Shown here one piece after another: positions 24,524 to 32,721 of a stretch of DNA of 64,000 nt (within the stretch, counting starts at the first letter, position 1; the number at the start of each line of letters is the position of its first letter). Both the position numbers and the translations under genes were made by a program. Source of the DNA: CAIKLP01 sp965279595 (GTDB lineage Bacteria; Bacteroidota; Bacteroidia; Sphingobacteriales; Sphingobacteriaceae); the NCBI GenBank assembly GCA_965279595.1, contig OZ257246.1, positions 1,612,001 to 1,676,000 on the forward strand, read 5' to 3'. The notes below the pieces were generated by a model, which saw nothing but the letters and a program-made list of their open reading frames with translations, had not been told where the DNA came from and ran no database searches.

Positions 24524-26893
24524 ATGAAATCAATGAATAAAAAAGAGTCGCAATACGCTCGAAGTTTAATAGAGGCAAGCCTTGATCCATTAATTACCAT
24601 CAGTATAGAAGGTAAAATTACAGACATGAATCAGGCATTGGCTGATATAACTGGTATGTCAAGAATTCAATTAACGGGCACTGATTTTTTTAATTATTTC
24701 ACAGAACCACAAAAAGCAAGAGAAGTATATCAGGAAGTGTTTGCAAAAGAATCAGTAGCAGATTCACCTTTAACACTTCGACATAAAGATGGAAAATTAA
24801 CTGACGTATTATTCAATGGTTCTGTTTATAAAGATGATAAGGGAAAAGTATTAGGAGTTGTAATTGTAGCGCGTGATGTAACTGCACAAAAGTTGGCATC
24901 TAAATATGCCAGAAGTTTAATAGAAGCAAGTTTAGATCCATTAATTACCATCAATGTTGCAGGTAAAATTACGGATATGAATATTGCTTTTTCTAATATC
25001 ACTGGATTAAGTCAAGAGCATTTAACAGGTACCAACTTTTTCGATTATTTTACTGATTCGCAAAAGGCAAAAGAAGTATACCAAGAAGTATTTGCCAAAG
25101 GATTTGTGGCGGATTATCCTCTTACCATTAGAGATCATAAATTAACAGAGGTTTTATTTAATGGTTCGGTTTATAAAGATGAGCAAGGAAATGTATTGGG
25201 GGCAGTTGTTGTAGCAAGAGATATTACTGAGCAAAAAAGAATCGCAACAGAATTAACCGAAGCCATGGTGTTTGCAGAATTAGCAACAGAAATAGCTGAG
25301 TTGGCAAAAATAAAAGCAGAAAGTGCTACTCGTATTGCTGAAGATGCTGTAAAAGCTAAACAGCAATTTTTGTCGAACATGAGTCATGAAATCAGAACTC
25401 CAATGAATGCAATAATTGGTTTCACTAAAGTGGTTTTGAAAACAGAGTTATCAGTAAAGCAAAAAGATTATTTGAATGCTATTAAATTAAGTGGAGATGC
25501 ATTAATTGTTTTGATCAATGATATTTTGGATTTAGCCAAAGTGGATGCAGGTAAAATGACATTTGAAAAAACACCATTTAAAATGTCATTGTCTATTTTA
25601 GCTATGCTGCATTTATTTGAGACTAAAATTCAAGAAAAGAATTTAAAATTAATAAAAGAGTATGATGAGTCAATACCTGAAGTTTTAGTAGGTGATCCAG
25701 TTCGTTTACATCAAATAATTTTAAATTTAGTAAGTAATGCAGTAAAGTTTACCACTGAAGGTGCGATTACGGTAAGTGTAAAATTAAAATCAGAAGATGC
25801 TGAAAAAGTATCTATTGAATTTGCAGTGAAAGATACTGGAATTGGCATTTCGAGAAAAAAGATTGAAAGTATTTTTGAAAATTTTCAACAAGCGACCAGT
25901 GGTACATCAAGAATTTATGGCGGTACTGGTTTAGGTTTGGCTATTGTAAAGCAATTGGTTGAAACGCAAGGAGGAAGCATTGAAGTGAAAAGTGTGATAG
26001 ATGAAGGTTCAGTTTTTAGTTTTGTACTTAGCTTTTTGAAAACAAATGAAGATGCTTTATTGGAAACAGAAATTTTGGAGTTAGACAAAGACTCAGGAAA
26101 TATAAAAGTATTGGTTGTTGAAGATATAGCATTGAATCAATTACTCATGAAAACTTTATTAGATGATTTTGGATTTGAAAGAGACATTGCTGCGAATGGT
26201 AGAATTGCTGTAGATAAATTAGCAGAAACCATTTCTAAACCTGATGAAAAGCAATATGATATTGTATTGATGGATTTACAAATGCCCGAAATGAATGGTT
26301 TTCAGGCTACAGAATATATACGAAGTGTTTTGAAATCTAATATTCCAATTATGGCACTCACGGCAGATGTAACCACGGTTGACTTAGCTAAATGTAAATC
26401 AGTTGGTATGAATGATTACATTGCAAAACCAATTAATGAAAACCTTTTGTATAGTAAAATTTTAAATCTTGTGAAAACGCAAGCTACCATCAAACCGAAT
26501 AATAAATCTGTTAAGTTAGAAGTAGAAAAAATAAAGTATACAGATTTATCTTTTTTAAATCAACGGACTAAATCAAATCCTAGATTAATGATGGAAATGA
26601 TTTCTGCTTATTTGGATCAAACACCACCATTAATAAATTCAATGAAGCAAAGTCTTTTGAAAAATGATTGGGAAATGCTTCATTCTACAATTCATAAAAT
26701 GATACCATCTTTTTCCATCATGGGAATAAGCACAAATTTTGAAGAAATGGCCAAAAAGGTGCAACATTATGCTGGGATGCAATTGCAGCATGAAGAAATT
26801 GATAGTTTAGTTTTTGAAATTGAGAAAGTATGTAATCAGGCTTGTTTAGAGTTGAAGTATGAGTTTGATCAAATTGAAAAAGGTATTAAGTAA
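24524..26893 (+). CDS. PAS-PAS hybrid histidine kinase with receiver and HPt domains
   Basis: A 789-residue soluble phosphorelay protein. It has two similar PAS domains (about residues 5-120 and 125-240; both contain YARSLIEASLDPLITI), a HisKA domain with His288 (MSHEIRTPMNAIIGF), HATPase_c (QIILNLVSNAVKFT, DTGIGISRKKIESIFENF, YGGTGLGLAIVKQL), a receiver with phosphoacceptor Asp584 (IVLMDLQMPEMNG), and a C-terminal HPt-like domain with candidate His724 (IHKMIPSFSIMG). No membrane segment is seen, so the input is probably intracellular. It sits 24 bp after the AraC-type gene and 17 bp before a receiver protein, a likely phosphate acceptor. Confidence 0.92.
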   Translation: MKSMNKKESQYARSLIEASLDPLITISIEGKITDMNQALADITGMSRIQLTGTDFFNYFTEPQKAREVYQEVFAKESVADSPLTLRHKDGKLTDVLFNGSVYKDDKGKVLGVVIVARDVTAQKLASKYARSLIEASLDPLITINVAGKITDMNIAFSNITGLSQEHLTGTNFFDYFTDSQKAKEVYQEVFAKGFVADYPLTIRDHKLTEVLFNGSVYKDEQGNVLGAVVVARDITEQKRIATELTEAMVFAELATEIAELAKIKAESATRIAEDAVKAKQQFLSNMSHEIRTPMNAIIGFTKVVLKTELSVKQKDYLNAIKLSGDALIVLINDILDLAKVDAGKMTFEKTPFKMSLSILAMLHLFETKIQEKNLKLIKEYDESIPEVLVGDPVRLHQIILNLVSNAVKFTTEGAITVSVKLKSEDAEKVSIEFAVKDTGIGISRKKIESIFENFQQATSGTSRIYGGTGLGLAIVKQLVETQGGSIEVKSVIDEGSVFSFVLSFLKTNEDALLETEILELDKDSGNIKVLVVEDIALNQLLMKTLLDDFGFERDIAANGRIAVDKLAETISKPDEKQYDIVLMDLQMPEMNGFQATEYIRSVLKSNIPIMALTADVTTVDLAKCKSVGMNDYIAKPINENLLYSKILNLVKTQATIKPNNKSVKLEVEKIKYTDLSFLNQRTKSNPRLMMEMISAYLDQTPPLINSMKQSLLKNDWEMLHSTIHKMIPSFSIMGISTNFEEMAKKVQHYAGMQLQHEEIDSLVFEIEKVCNQACLELKYEFDQIEKGIK

Positions 26894-26910
26894 TTAAATA
26901 ATAAATTCAA

Positions 26911-27342
26911 ATGGAAAAAAAGAAAGTAAAACTGTTCCTCGTAGATGATGACGCAGTTTTTTTAAAGTCATTAGAAATTGAGTTTTTAGAACATGCTGAT
27001 TTGGAAATTGAAACTTTTTCAACAGGAGAACTTTGTATTGCACAATTGGATAAGAATCCTGATATCATCATTTTAGATTATCATTTAGATGGAATTGATA
27101 AATTGGCTATGAATGGAATTGAAACTTTAGATAAAATAAAAGAATTTAATCCGAACATAAGTGTTATTATTCTTTCTTCCCAGGATAAAATTGAAGTAGC
27201 AGTGAATTGTATGCATCATTTGGCTTTTGATTATATAGTTAAAAGCGAAACTGCTTTTATGCGTTTGCAAAAGGCAATTAAAGCTATTCTAAAGTATAGT
27301 AAAATGGAAATGGAATTGAATTGGTATATGGATCATATGTAA
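26911..27342 (+). CDS. Single-domain response regulator (receiver)
   Basis: A 143-residue stand-alone receiver domain: acidic pocket LVDDDAVFLKSLE, phosphoacceptor Asp in IIILDYHLDG, Ser position SVIILSSQDKIEVA, Lys in IVKSETAFMRL. There is no output domain, so it should act by protein contact or as a phosphate shuttle. It is the third gene of the AraC/hybrid-kinase unit, so it is a natural partner of the HPt-bearing kinase upstream. Confidence 0.88.
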   Translation: MEKKKVKLFLVDDDAVFLKSLEIEFLEHADLEIETFSTGELCIAQLDKNPDIIILDYHLDGIDKLAMNGIETLDKIKEFNPNISVIILSSQDKIEVAVNCMHHLAFDYIVKSETAFMRLQKAIKAILKYSKMEMELNWYMDHM

Positions 27343-27568
27343 GTTAATAGGATTTTTTACAGTATTTTTTTCAATTCTTGATTCTTCATTTCTTAGTTAG
27401 GAGATTTTTAAAAGTACTTTTGTAGTGGTTTTGCAACTTTCTATTTTTATTTCTCATCAGTATTTTTATTAATTATTCTCACTAACTATCTGTCCACAAT
27501 TATTTTTATTTCCCAAATAGTATTTATTTTTTATTTGAATTGAAAATTACCTCCTACAATTCAAATAA

Positions 27569-27631
27569 GTGAATTTTATAATTCCTTTCTAAATATCTGT
27601 AAAAAAATAGCGCTCAAATAACTCAATTTTA
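27569..27631 (+). promoter_or_regulatory. Island-type promoter, copy 6, in a 400-bp intergenic stretch
   Basis: GTGAATTTTATAATT starts at 27569. The half-sites are TATAA (27577-27581) and TGTAA (27598-27602), 21 bp apart. The -7 box is CAATTTTA (27624-27631). The surrounding 27343-27742 stretch is AT-rich and holds no other gene; the leader to the DUF4239 gene would be about 100 bases. Confidence 0.65.
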
Positions 27632-27742
27632 CATATTATAATTGATTTAGGTTATTCTTAAAATTAACCTATTGATTGTTATTGAATATGATATTGATTT
27701 TTGGTTTCCAACTATTAGGTCATTAACAAAAATATTTTGAGT

Positions 27743-28573
27743 ATGGCTATTTCTTATTACTTGTTACAATTTCCTCCATTGTTATTATTTACAGGTATTG
27801 TATTATTTGCTTCATCATTTGCTGTATTAAGCACCTACTTATTTAGAAAGTATGGAAAGATAAAGGTGCTTCGGTCACATAATGAAGTTACTGGATTTTT
27901 GTTTCTATCAATTGCTTCCTTTTATGCATTATTACTAAGCTTTGTGATTTTTGTTGTTTGGGATCAATTGAATTCAACACAAGAGAATGTAAGTAAGGAG
28001 GGTAGTTCCGCAATGGGATTATACAGAGATATTAAATTTTATCCTGACACCATTGAATCAAAAAAACTAATGTCTGTTTATTTAGATTTTGTTTATAACG
28101 TAATTGATGAAGATTTTGTTAATGATGGCAATCAGAATTTGAATCGCAAAACTCCTGAATCATTCAATTTGGTATTTTATAAAATGGAGCGATTAAATCC
28201 TAAGAATCAATTTCAAAGTCAATTGGTTGCTGAAATGTTCAATCATTTAAATGAATTAGCAACCTACCGTGGTTTAAGAAACGATTCAATGGAAACTGAA
28301 ATACCCGCTCCTATGTGGATACCCATAATACTTGGTGCCCTGATTACTTTGTTTTGTGCCATGTTGTTAGACATTGAACACATGAAATTGCATTTAACCT
28401 TGAATGCTTTGCTTGCGGTTTTCATCGGTATTTTTTTATTCATTATTATCATACTCGATCATCCCTTCACTGGGAGTTTAGCCATTCAGCCAAATTCATA
28501 TATGAAAATATTTACCATGGAACAATGGGATAAAGAGCAGGTTGAACCAATTAAAACTTTACAATTAAAATAA
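27743..28573 (+). CDS. DUF4239 (bestrophin-like) membrane protein
   Basis: A 276-residue inner-membrane protein with two N-terminal hydrophobic helices (FPPLLLFTGIVLFASSFAVL and FLFLSIASFYALLLSFVIFV) followed by VWDQLNSTQENVSKEGSSAMGLYRDI, the hallmark of DUF4239, a soluble helical middle part, and two C-terminal helices (WIPIILGALITLFCAMLL, LNALLAVFIGIFLFIIIIL). The family is described as bestrophin-like; channel activity is unproven. ATG at 27743 is preferred to a TTG six bases earlier. It is followed by a coiled-coil lipoprotein gene 1 bp later. Confidence 0.85.
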   Translation: MAISYYLLQFPPLLLFTGIVLFASSFAVLSTYLFRKYGKIKVLRSHNEVTGFLFLSIASFYALLLSFVIFVVWDQLNSTQENVSKEGSSAMGLYRDIKFYPDTIESKKLMSVYLDFVYNVIDEDFVNDGNQNLNRKTPESFNLVFYKMERLNPKNQFQSQLVAEMFNHLNELATYRGLRNDSMETEIPAPMWIPIILGALITLFCAMLLDIEHMKLHLTLNALLAVFIGIFLFIIIILDHPFTGSLAIQPNSYMKIFTMEQWDKEQVEPIKTLQLK

Positions 28574-28574
28574 G

Positions 28575-29063
28575 ATGAGAACAAGCATACTACTATTTTC
28601 AGTTGCAATTATTTCTATTATCATGATGTCATGTGATTCAAAGGATATAAAAGTCAGCGAAGCATTTGATCAAGAGAAAATAGATCGAATGGATAGTACA
28701 GACGATTTATTATTTGATGCAAGCAATCATGAATTTAATAAAGAAATAAAAGTAAAACTGAGTGATTGGGAAATTTTTAAACAAGAATCAGAAAAGGAAA
28801 TAAAAGAGAACGAAATTAAAATTGATAAGATAAAGAATTTAGCTAATTCAACACCCAAATTAAGAAGGAAAATGATGAGTTTGGAAGCAAAGAATATTAA
28901 TATGAAAGCAGAATTGGAAGAATATTTACTAAAAGCGAAAAGTGAGTTTGAATATTTGAAAATAAAAATTAATGATCAAAATAATGAATTGAAGGAAGAA
29001 ATAAAAGAATTGGAGCAGGCTACAAGAGATTCAAAATCTGGCTTAATACAATCTAAATTATAA
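28575..29063 (+). CDS. Coiled-coil lipoprotein (sll1863-like), second copy
   Basis: A 162-residue predicted lipoprotein (signal ending IIMMSC, then DSKDIK). The mature part is charged and helical (KIDKIKNLANSTPKLRRKMM, LEAKNINMKAELEEYLLKAK) and has the same layout as the lipoprotein at 18079, though it is diverged. It starts 1 bp after DUF4239, so the two are probably coupled. Function unknown beyond the stress context. Confidence 0.72.
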   Translation: MRTSILLFSVAIISIIMMSCDSKDIKVSEAFDQEKIDRMDSTDDLLFDASNHEFNKEIKVKLSDWEIFKQESEKEIKENEIKIDKIKNLANSTPKLRRKMMSLEAKNINMKAELEEYLLKAKSEFEYLKIKINDQNNELKEEIKELEQATRDSKSGLIQSKL

Positions 29064-29088
29064 CCTGAAAATTAGCATAGATGAAGTT

Positions 29089-29331
29089 ATGAAAGCGGAA
29101 TTGGAATGGAATAAAAGAATATTGTTACTTACATTAAATATTAATGTATTGTATCCTGAATTGGCAAAATTCATAGAAGAAATGCCTGTTACGATACCAG
29201 ATGAAAGTAATCCAACAATTAATTTAAAGATCTTAAAGGAGTATTATTATACTTTATTTGATTTAGTGAAAAAGTACGATCAAAAAGTTAGTTTGAATGA
29301 AAATCAAATTGAAAAAATGAACAGCTTATAA
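29089..29331 (+). CDS. Small protein of unknown function
   Basis: An 80-residue acidic, soluble, probably helical protein (KAELEWNKRILLLTLNINVL, YPELAKFIEEMPVTIPDE, LKEYYYTLFDLVKKYDQK). No signal peptide or known domain is seen. It is the third gene of the DUF4239 unit, 25 bp after the lipoprotein gene. Similar short proteins occur in stress clusters of related bacteria, but I cannot name the family. Confidence 0.6.
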   Translation: MKAELEWNKRILLLTLNINVLYPELAKFIEEMPVTIPDESNPTINLKILKEYYYTLFDLVKKYDQKVSLNENQIEKMNSL

Positions 29332-29350
29332 TTCATTTATTATTTATTCA

Positions 29351-29413
29351 GTGAATAATGTAACAAATAGACTTGTATATATAATTTACTTGGTCTATTA
29401 ATGATGATTTTTG
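29351..29413 (+). promoter_or_regulatory. Island-type promoter, copy 7
   Basis: GTGAATAATGTAACA starts at 29351. The half-sites are TGTAA (29359-29363) and TATAA (29380-29384), 21 bp apart. The -7 box is GATTTTTG (29406-29413), 36 bp before the DUF3494 gene. Confidence 0.75.
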
Positions 29414-29449
29414 TAATGTGAAAATTAGTTCACGATAAAATCAAAAAAA

Positions 29450-31057
29450 ATGAAAATAAAATTAACGACACTTATTATAGTAGCAGTTATGTTTGTATTT
29501 GCAAAAAATACAAACGCACAAGCACCAAGCTTAGGCACGGCAGCAGGTTTCGTGCTATTTAGCTCAAATGGAGCAGTTAGCAATTCTGGAATTTCACATT
29601 TAACAGGAAATGTAGGAAGCAATAATGGTTCATCTACAGCATTCGGAAACGTCAATGGAACGATGAATGATCAAAATGCTTTAAGTGCACAATGTGCTGC
29701 AGATATTATCATTGCATATAATCAAATATCAGCATCAGTGCCAACTTTTTTTCCATCTACATTATTAGGTAATGGAGATACATTAATTGCTGGTATTTAT
29801 TCACTTAGTGCTGCAACAACTATTAATGGTATCTTAAACTTAGATGCATTAGGAGATCCAAATGCAATTTTTATTTTTAAGATTCAAGGTACTTTAGAAA
29901 CTGGTGCAAACACAAAAGTTAGATTGTTAAATGGTGCATTGGCTTGTAATGTTTTTTGGGCAACTGATGGTGCGGTAAATATTGCAGCAGGATCTTTTAT
30001 AAGAGGAACTATCATTGCCAATAATGCAGCCATTGAAATGAATGCATTAGATACCTTAGAAGGAAGAGCACTTTCTACAACTGGTTCAGTTGCAGTAGAT
30101 GGTGTTTTAGCTTATACGCCAATTGGTTGTGGAAGTCCAATTTTAACTGGACCAGCAGCACCTAATTTAAAATCGACTGAGTGTTATGCGCTTTTTTCAT
30201 CAATCGGTGCAGTAACTAATACAGGTATTTCAACAATATCTAGTGGAGATATAGGAACAAATGATGGCTTGACAACAGGTTTCGATTCATTATTGGTAAA
30301 TGGTACTATTCATTTAATACCAGATACTTCAACAGCACAAGCAGCAATTGACTTATTAAGTTTGTACAATGAAGTGAATGTAATGCCTTATGATATTGAA
30401 TTATTATACCCAGCACAATTTGGTAGAAATTTAGTTTTAACTCCACACGTTTATTTAATGAATGCAGCAGCTTCATTTACTGATACCTTATATTTAAATG
30501 CATTAGGGAATGCAGATGCAGTATTTGTAATTCAGATTAATGGTGCTTTAACAACTAGTACTTATGCAAAGGTTTTATTAATAAATGGAGCACAAGCAAA
30601 AAATGTTTATTGGAAAATAGAAGGTGCAGTTGATATCAACAATTATTCAATTTTTTGTGGAACAATTATTTGCAACAACGGAGCATTAGGTGCACTCAAT
30701 ACTGGTGTGGTATTAAATGGTAGAGCTTTAATTACCTCAGGTGCATTAACAACAAATGCCATCAATGCTATTATGCCTTTATGTACAACAACTGGTGTAA
30801 ATAATACTTACAATAATAATGAGTTCATAATTTATCCAAATCCATTCAATACATCTTTAACAATTAAAGTAGTAAATGAGATGAATTCGAATTATAAATT
30901 TAAATTATATAATGTTTTAGGAGCAGAGGTTTTGGCTAAGGATATCAATCAAGCTGAAACACGTATTGTTACTGAAGGTCTTGCAAAAGGAATTTACTTT
31001 TATAATGTTATAAATAATAACCACATTTCACAAACTGGAAAACTGGTTTTACAATAA
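29450..31057 (+). CDS. Secreted protein with two DUF3494 ice-binding-like domains, T9SS type A
   Basis: A 535-residue protein: signal peptide (MKIKLTTLIIVAVMFVFAKNTNAQ), DUF3494 domain 1 (about residues 26-225; FVLFSSNGAVSNSGISHLTG, DPNAIFIFKIQGTL, ACNVFWATDGAVNI) and DUF3494 domain 2 (about 235-450; YALFSSIGAVTNTGISTISS, ADAVFVIQINGALTTS, AKNVYWKIEGAVDI). A T9SS type-A sorting domain ends it (FIIYPNPFNTSLTIKV onward). It should be exposed on or released from the cell. DUF3494 proteins bind ice in polar bacteria, but many homologs in temperate species have unknown ligands. It is monocistronic with a terminator. Confidence 0.88.
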   Translation: MKIKLTTLIIVAVMFVFAKNTNAQAPSLGTAAGFVLFSSNGAVSNSGISHLTGNVGSNNGSSTAFGNVNGTMNDQNALSAQCAADIIIAYNQISASVPTFFPSTLLGNGDTLIAGIYSLSAATTINGILNLDALGDPNAIFIFKIQGTLETGANTKVRLLNGALACNVFWATDGAVNIAAGSFIRGTIIANNAAIEMNALDTLEGRALSTTGSVAVDGVLAYTPIGCGSPILTGPAAPNLKSTECYALFSSIGAVTNTGISTISSGDIGTNDGLTTGFDSLLVNGTIHLIPDTSTAQAAIDLLSLYNEVNVMPYDIELLYPAQFGRNLVLTPHVYLMNAAASFTDTLYLNALGNADAVFVIQINGALTTSTYAKVLLINGAQAKNVYWKIEGAVDINNYSIFCGTIICNNGALGALNTGVVLNGRALITSGALTTNAINAIMPLCTTTGVNNTYNNNEFIIYPNPFNTSLTIKVVNEMNSNYKFKLYNVLGAEVLAKDINQAETRIVTEGLAKGIYFYNVINNNHISQTGKLVLQ

Positions 31058-31074
31058 AAAAATAGTTTGAGTTA

Positions 31075-31117
31075 AAAGGCCCCTTTACTGAATTCTCAGT
31101 ATTGGGGTCTTTTTTTT
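31075..31117 (+). terminator. Rho-independent terminator
   Basis: An imperfect stem AAGGCCCC-tt-TACTGA pairs with TCAGTA-tt-GGGGTCTT, has a four-base loop (31092-31095), and is followed by a T run. Confidence 0.8.
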
Positions 31118-31152
31118 GAATAAAAATTCCTAAAAAGGAGTAATAAATATCC

Positions 31153-31215
31153 GTAATTATTGTAAACAAATTCAGTTTAAATGTAAGCTAATAGAGGGCT
31201 TGGTTTTTATCTTTA
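31153..31215 (+). promoter_or_regulatory. Island-type promoter, copy 8
   Basis: GTAATTATTGTAAACA starts at 31153 (the leading GTGAA is degraded). The half-sites are TGTAA (31161-31165) and TGTAA (31182-31186), 21 bp apart. The -7 box is TATCTTTA (31208-31215), 59 bp before the YceI ATG. Confidence 0.72.
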
Positions 31216-31274
31216 AATATTAGTTTATCTTCTTTTAAATTTTGATAAACATATCTTTTAATAATAATTTATAT

Positions 31275-31874
31275 ATGACAAACCAAACTAAATGGTCAAT
31301 AGATAAAGCCCATTCCGAAGTATCTTTTAAAGTAAGGCATTTAATGATTTCACATGTAAGGGGAAAATTTAAAAATTTTGATGCAACAATATTTACCAAC
31401 GCAAAGGATTTTACAACTGCAGAAATTGATTTCTGTATCGAAGTTGATTCAATTTCAACTGGAGATGCAAAGCGTGATGAACATTTAAAAAGTGTTGATT
31501 TTTTTGATGTTGCAAATCATAAGCAAATAAATTTTGAAGCAAAAACGATAGGAAAAGAAGACGCAAGTGGTTTACGTGAGATGTGGGGAAACTTAACAAT
31601 GAAAGGTATTAGCAAACATATTAAGTTGCTAGTTACATTCGGAGGAATTGTAATGGATCCATATGGGAATGAAAAGGCAGGGTTCACTATCATTGGCAGA
31701 ATTAATCGCTTAGATTGGGATCTTAATTGGAATACTACTTTAGAAATTGCTGGGGTAATGGTAAGCGAAGATGTAGAAATTGAATGTGAAATTGAATTGC
31801 AAAATTTAGGTGAAAAAATGATGAATGTAGAAGTTGAACCTGAGTATGAAGTAATCATTAATCAAACATTATAA
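31275..31874 (+). CDS. YceI-family protein (cytoplasmic form)
   Basis: A 199-residue YceI lipocalin-like domain protein: KWSIDKAHSEVSFKVRHLMI, SHVRGKFKNFDATIF, STGDAKRDEHLKSVDFFDVA, GNLTMKGISKHIKL and GFTIIGRINRLDWDLNWN are all diagnostic. YceI domains bind polyisoprenoids or similar amphiphiles. No signal peptide is seen with ATG at 31275; the TTG at 31242 adds eleven unconserved residues. It is the first gene of a four-gene unit with a disordered acidic protein, YtxH and a small membrane protein. Confidence 0.9.
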   Translation: MTNQTKWSIDKAHSEVSFKVRHLMISHVRGKFKNFDATIFTNAKDFTTAEIDFCIEVDSISTGDAKRDEHLKSVDFFDVANHKQINFEAKTIGKEDASGLREMWGNLTMKGISKHIKLLVTFGGIVMDPYGNEKAGFTIIGRINRLDWDLNWNTTLEIAGVMVSEDVEIECEIELQNLGEKMMNVEVEPEYEVIINQTL

Positions 31875-31885
31875 AATATTTAATC

Positions 31886-32086
31886 ATGGGCAAGCAAACT
31901 AATCGTTCTGCTGACTTCACGAATCCGGAAGTTGAGTCAGACAAAACAAGTAAAGACAACGATGCGGATAAAACAGATGGAAAAAGTAAACCTGAAGTGT
32001 CGAAAGTAGAAGTAGATCCGGACTCTACAGATAGTGATGTAGATGCAGACAAAACAAGTAAAGAAGAGAAATCAAATAAGAAGTAA
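31886..32086 (+). CDS. Small acidic disordered protein
   Basis: A 66-residue protein made almost only of Asp, Lys, Ser, Thr and Glu (VESDKTSKDNDADKTDGKSK, DSTDSDVDADKTSKEEKSNK), with near-repeats of DADKTSK and no hydrophobic core, so it is probably intrinsically disordered. It lies 11 bp after YceI, and the next start codon (YtxH) comes 1 bp after its stop, which supports translation. Function unknown. Confidence 0.6.
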   Translation: MGKQTNRSADFTNPEVESDKTSKDNDADKTDGKSKPEVSKVEVDPDSTDSDVDADKTSKEEKSNKK

Positions 32087-32087
32087 A

Positions 32088-32333
32088 ATGGAAAATTCGA
32101 ATTCAGAAAAAGTTATTATAGCCTTATTATTAGGTGCAGCAATAGGTGGAGTATTAGGAGTTTTATTTGCGCCTGATAAAGGTACCACAACAAGAAAAAA
32201 GTTAATGGGTAAAACGGATCATTTATCAGATTCGCTAAAAGAAAAATTCAGTGTGCTTTTAGAAGAAGCAAAGCAAGAATTGGAAGAAGCTAAAGCGAAT
32301 GCAAAGGATTTAGGAAATCAGTTAATTAAATAG
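32088..32333 (+). CDS. YtxH-domain protein
   Basis: An 81-residue protein with the YtxH/gas-vesicle-like N-terminal glycine-rich membrane helix VIIALLLGAAIGGVLGVLFA, followed by PDKGTTTRKKLMGKTDHLSD and an amphipathic, charged helix to the end. YtxH proteins are general-stress proteins. ATG at 32088 follows the previous stop by 1 bp; an upstream in-frame codon at 32043 lies inside the previous gene and is rejected. Confidence 0.85.
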   Translation: MENSNSEKVIIALLLGAAIGGVLGVLFAPDKGTTTRKKLMGKTDHLSDSLKEKFSVLLEEAKQELEEAKANAKDLGNQLIK

Positions 32334-32350
32334 AATCAAAATTTTTGAAA

Positions 32351-32656
32351 ATGTTGAACTTAATAGAGAACGATGAAGAAATTTCTTCACCAACTTTGAA
32401 TCAGTTGTTGGAAGATAAGGAGTTTCAGAAAATTATAATTAATGGTATGATGGGTTTAATTGCTGGCTTAATAGTTCGCAAAATTATTGTAGGTAATTCT
32501 TATAACCCTGGCAAATTATTAATGGGATTAATCATTGAATTCATTGTGGTGAGTCAGGTTGCTCAAAATGCTGAAGAAATAAAATCATTAGCACATATAA
32601 TTTTCAATAAATTGAAAGATAAATTAATTGATTCTTCTGAAGACACAATATATTAG
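32351..32656 (+). CDS. Small membrane protein of unknown function
   Basis: A 101-residue protein with two hydrophobic stretches (IIINGMMGLIAGLIVRKIIV and LLMGLIIEFIVVSQVAQ) between polar ends (NLIENDEEISSPTLNQLLED; LKDKLIDSSEDTIY). ATG at 32351 is chosen over a TTG six bases earlier. It is the last gene of the YceI/YtxH unit and of the island; the next gene is convergent. Association with YtxH suggests a role at the inner membrane under stress, but the family is not recognised. Confidence 0.65.
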   Translation: MLNLIENDEEISSPTLNQLLEDKEFQKIIINGMMGLIAGLIVRKIIVGNSYNPGKLLMGLIIEFIVVSQVAQNAEEIKSLAHIIFNKLKDKLIDSSEDTIY

Positions 32657-32721
32657 TACTAATCAACTTAAATTAGGTATTGTTAGAAGAGAATATTTCA
32701 ATGTGATATTATAAATTAAAT

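Noticed and set aside
31517..31858. 113-codon minus-strand frame opposite YceI
   Set aside because: It lies wholly inside a confident YceI gene, and its Ser/Ile-rich composition reflects the opposite strand.
32043..32087. Upstream extension of YtxH
   Set aside because: It lies inside the preceding gene in another frame, and YtxH homology begins at the ATG at 32088.
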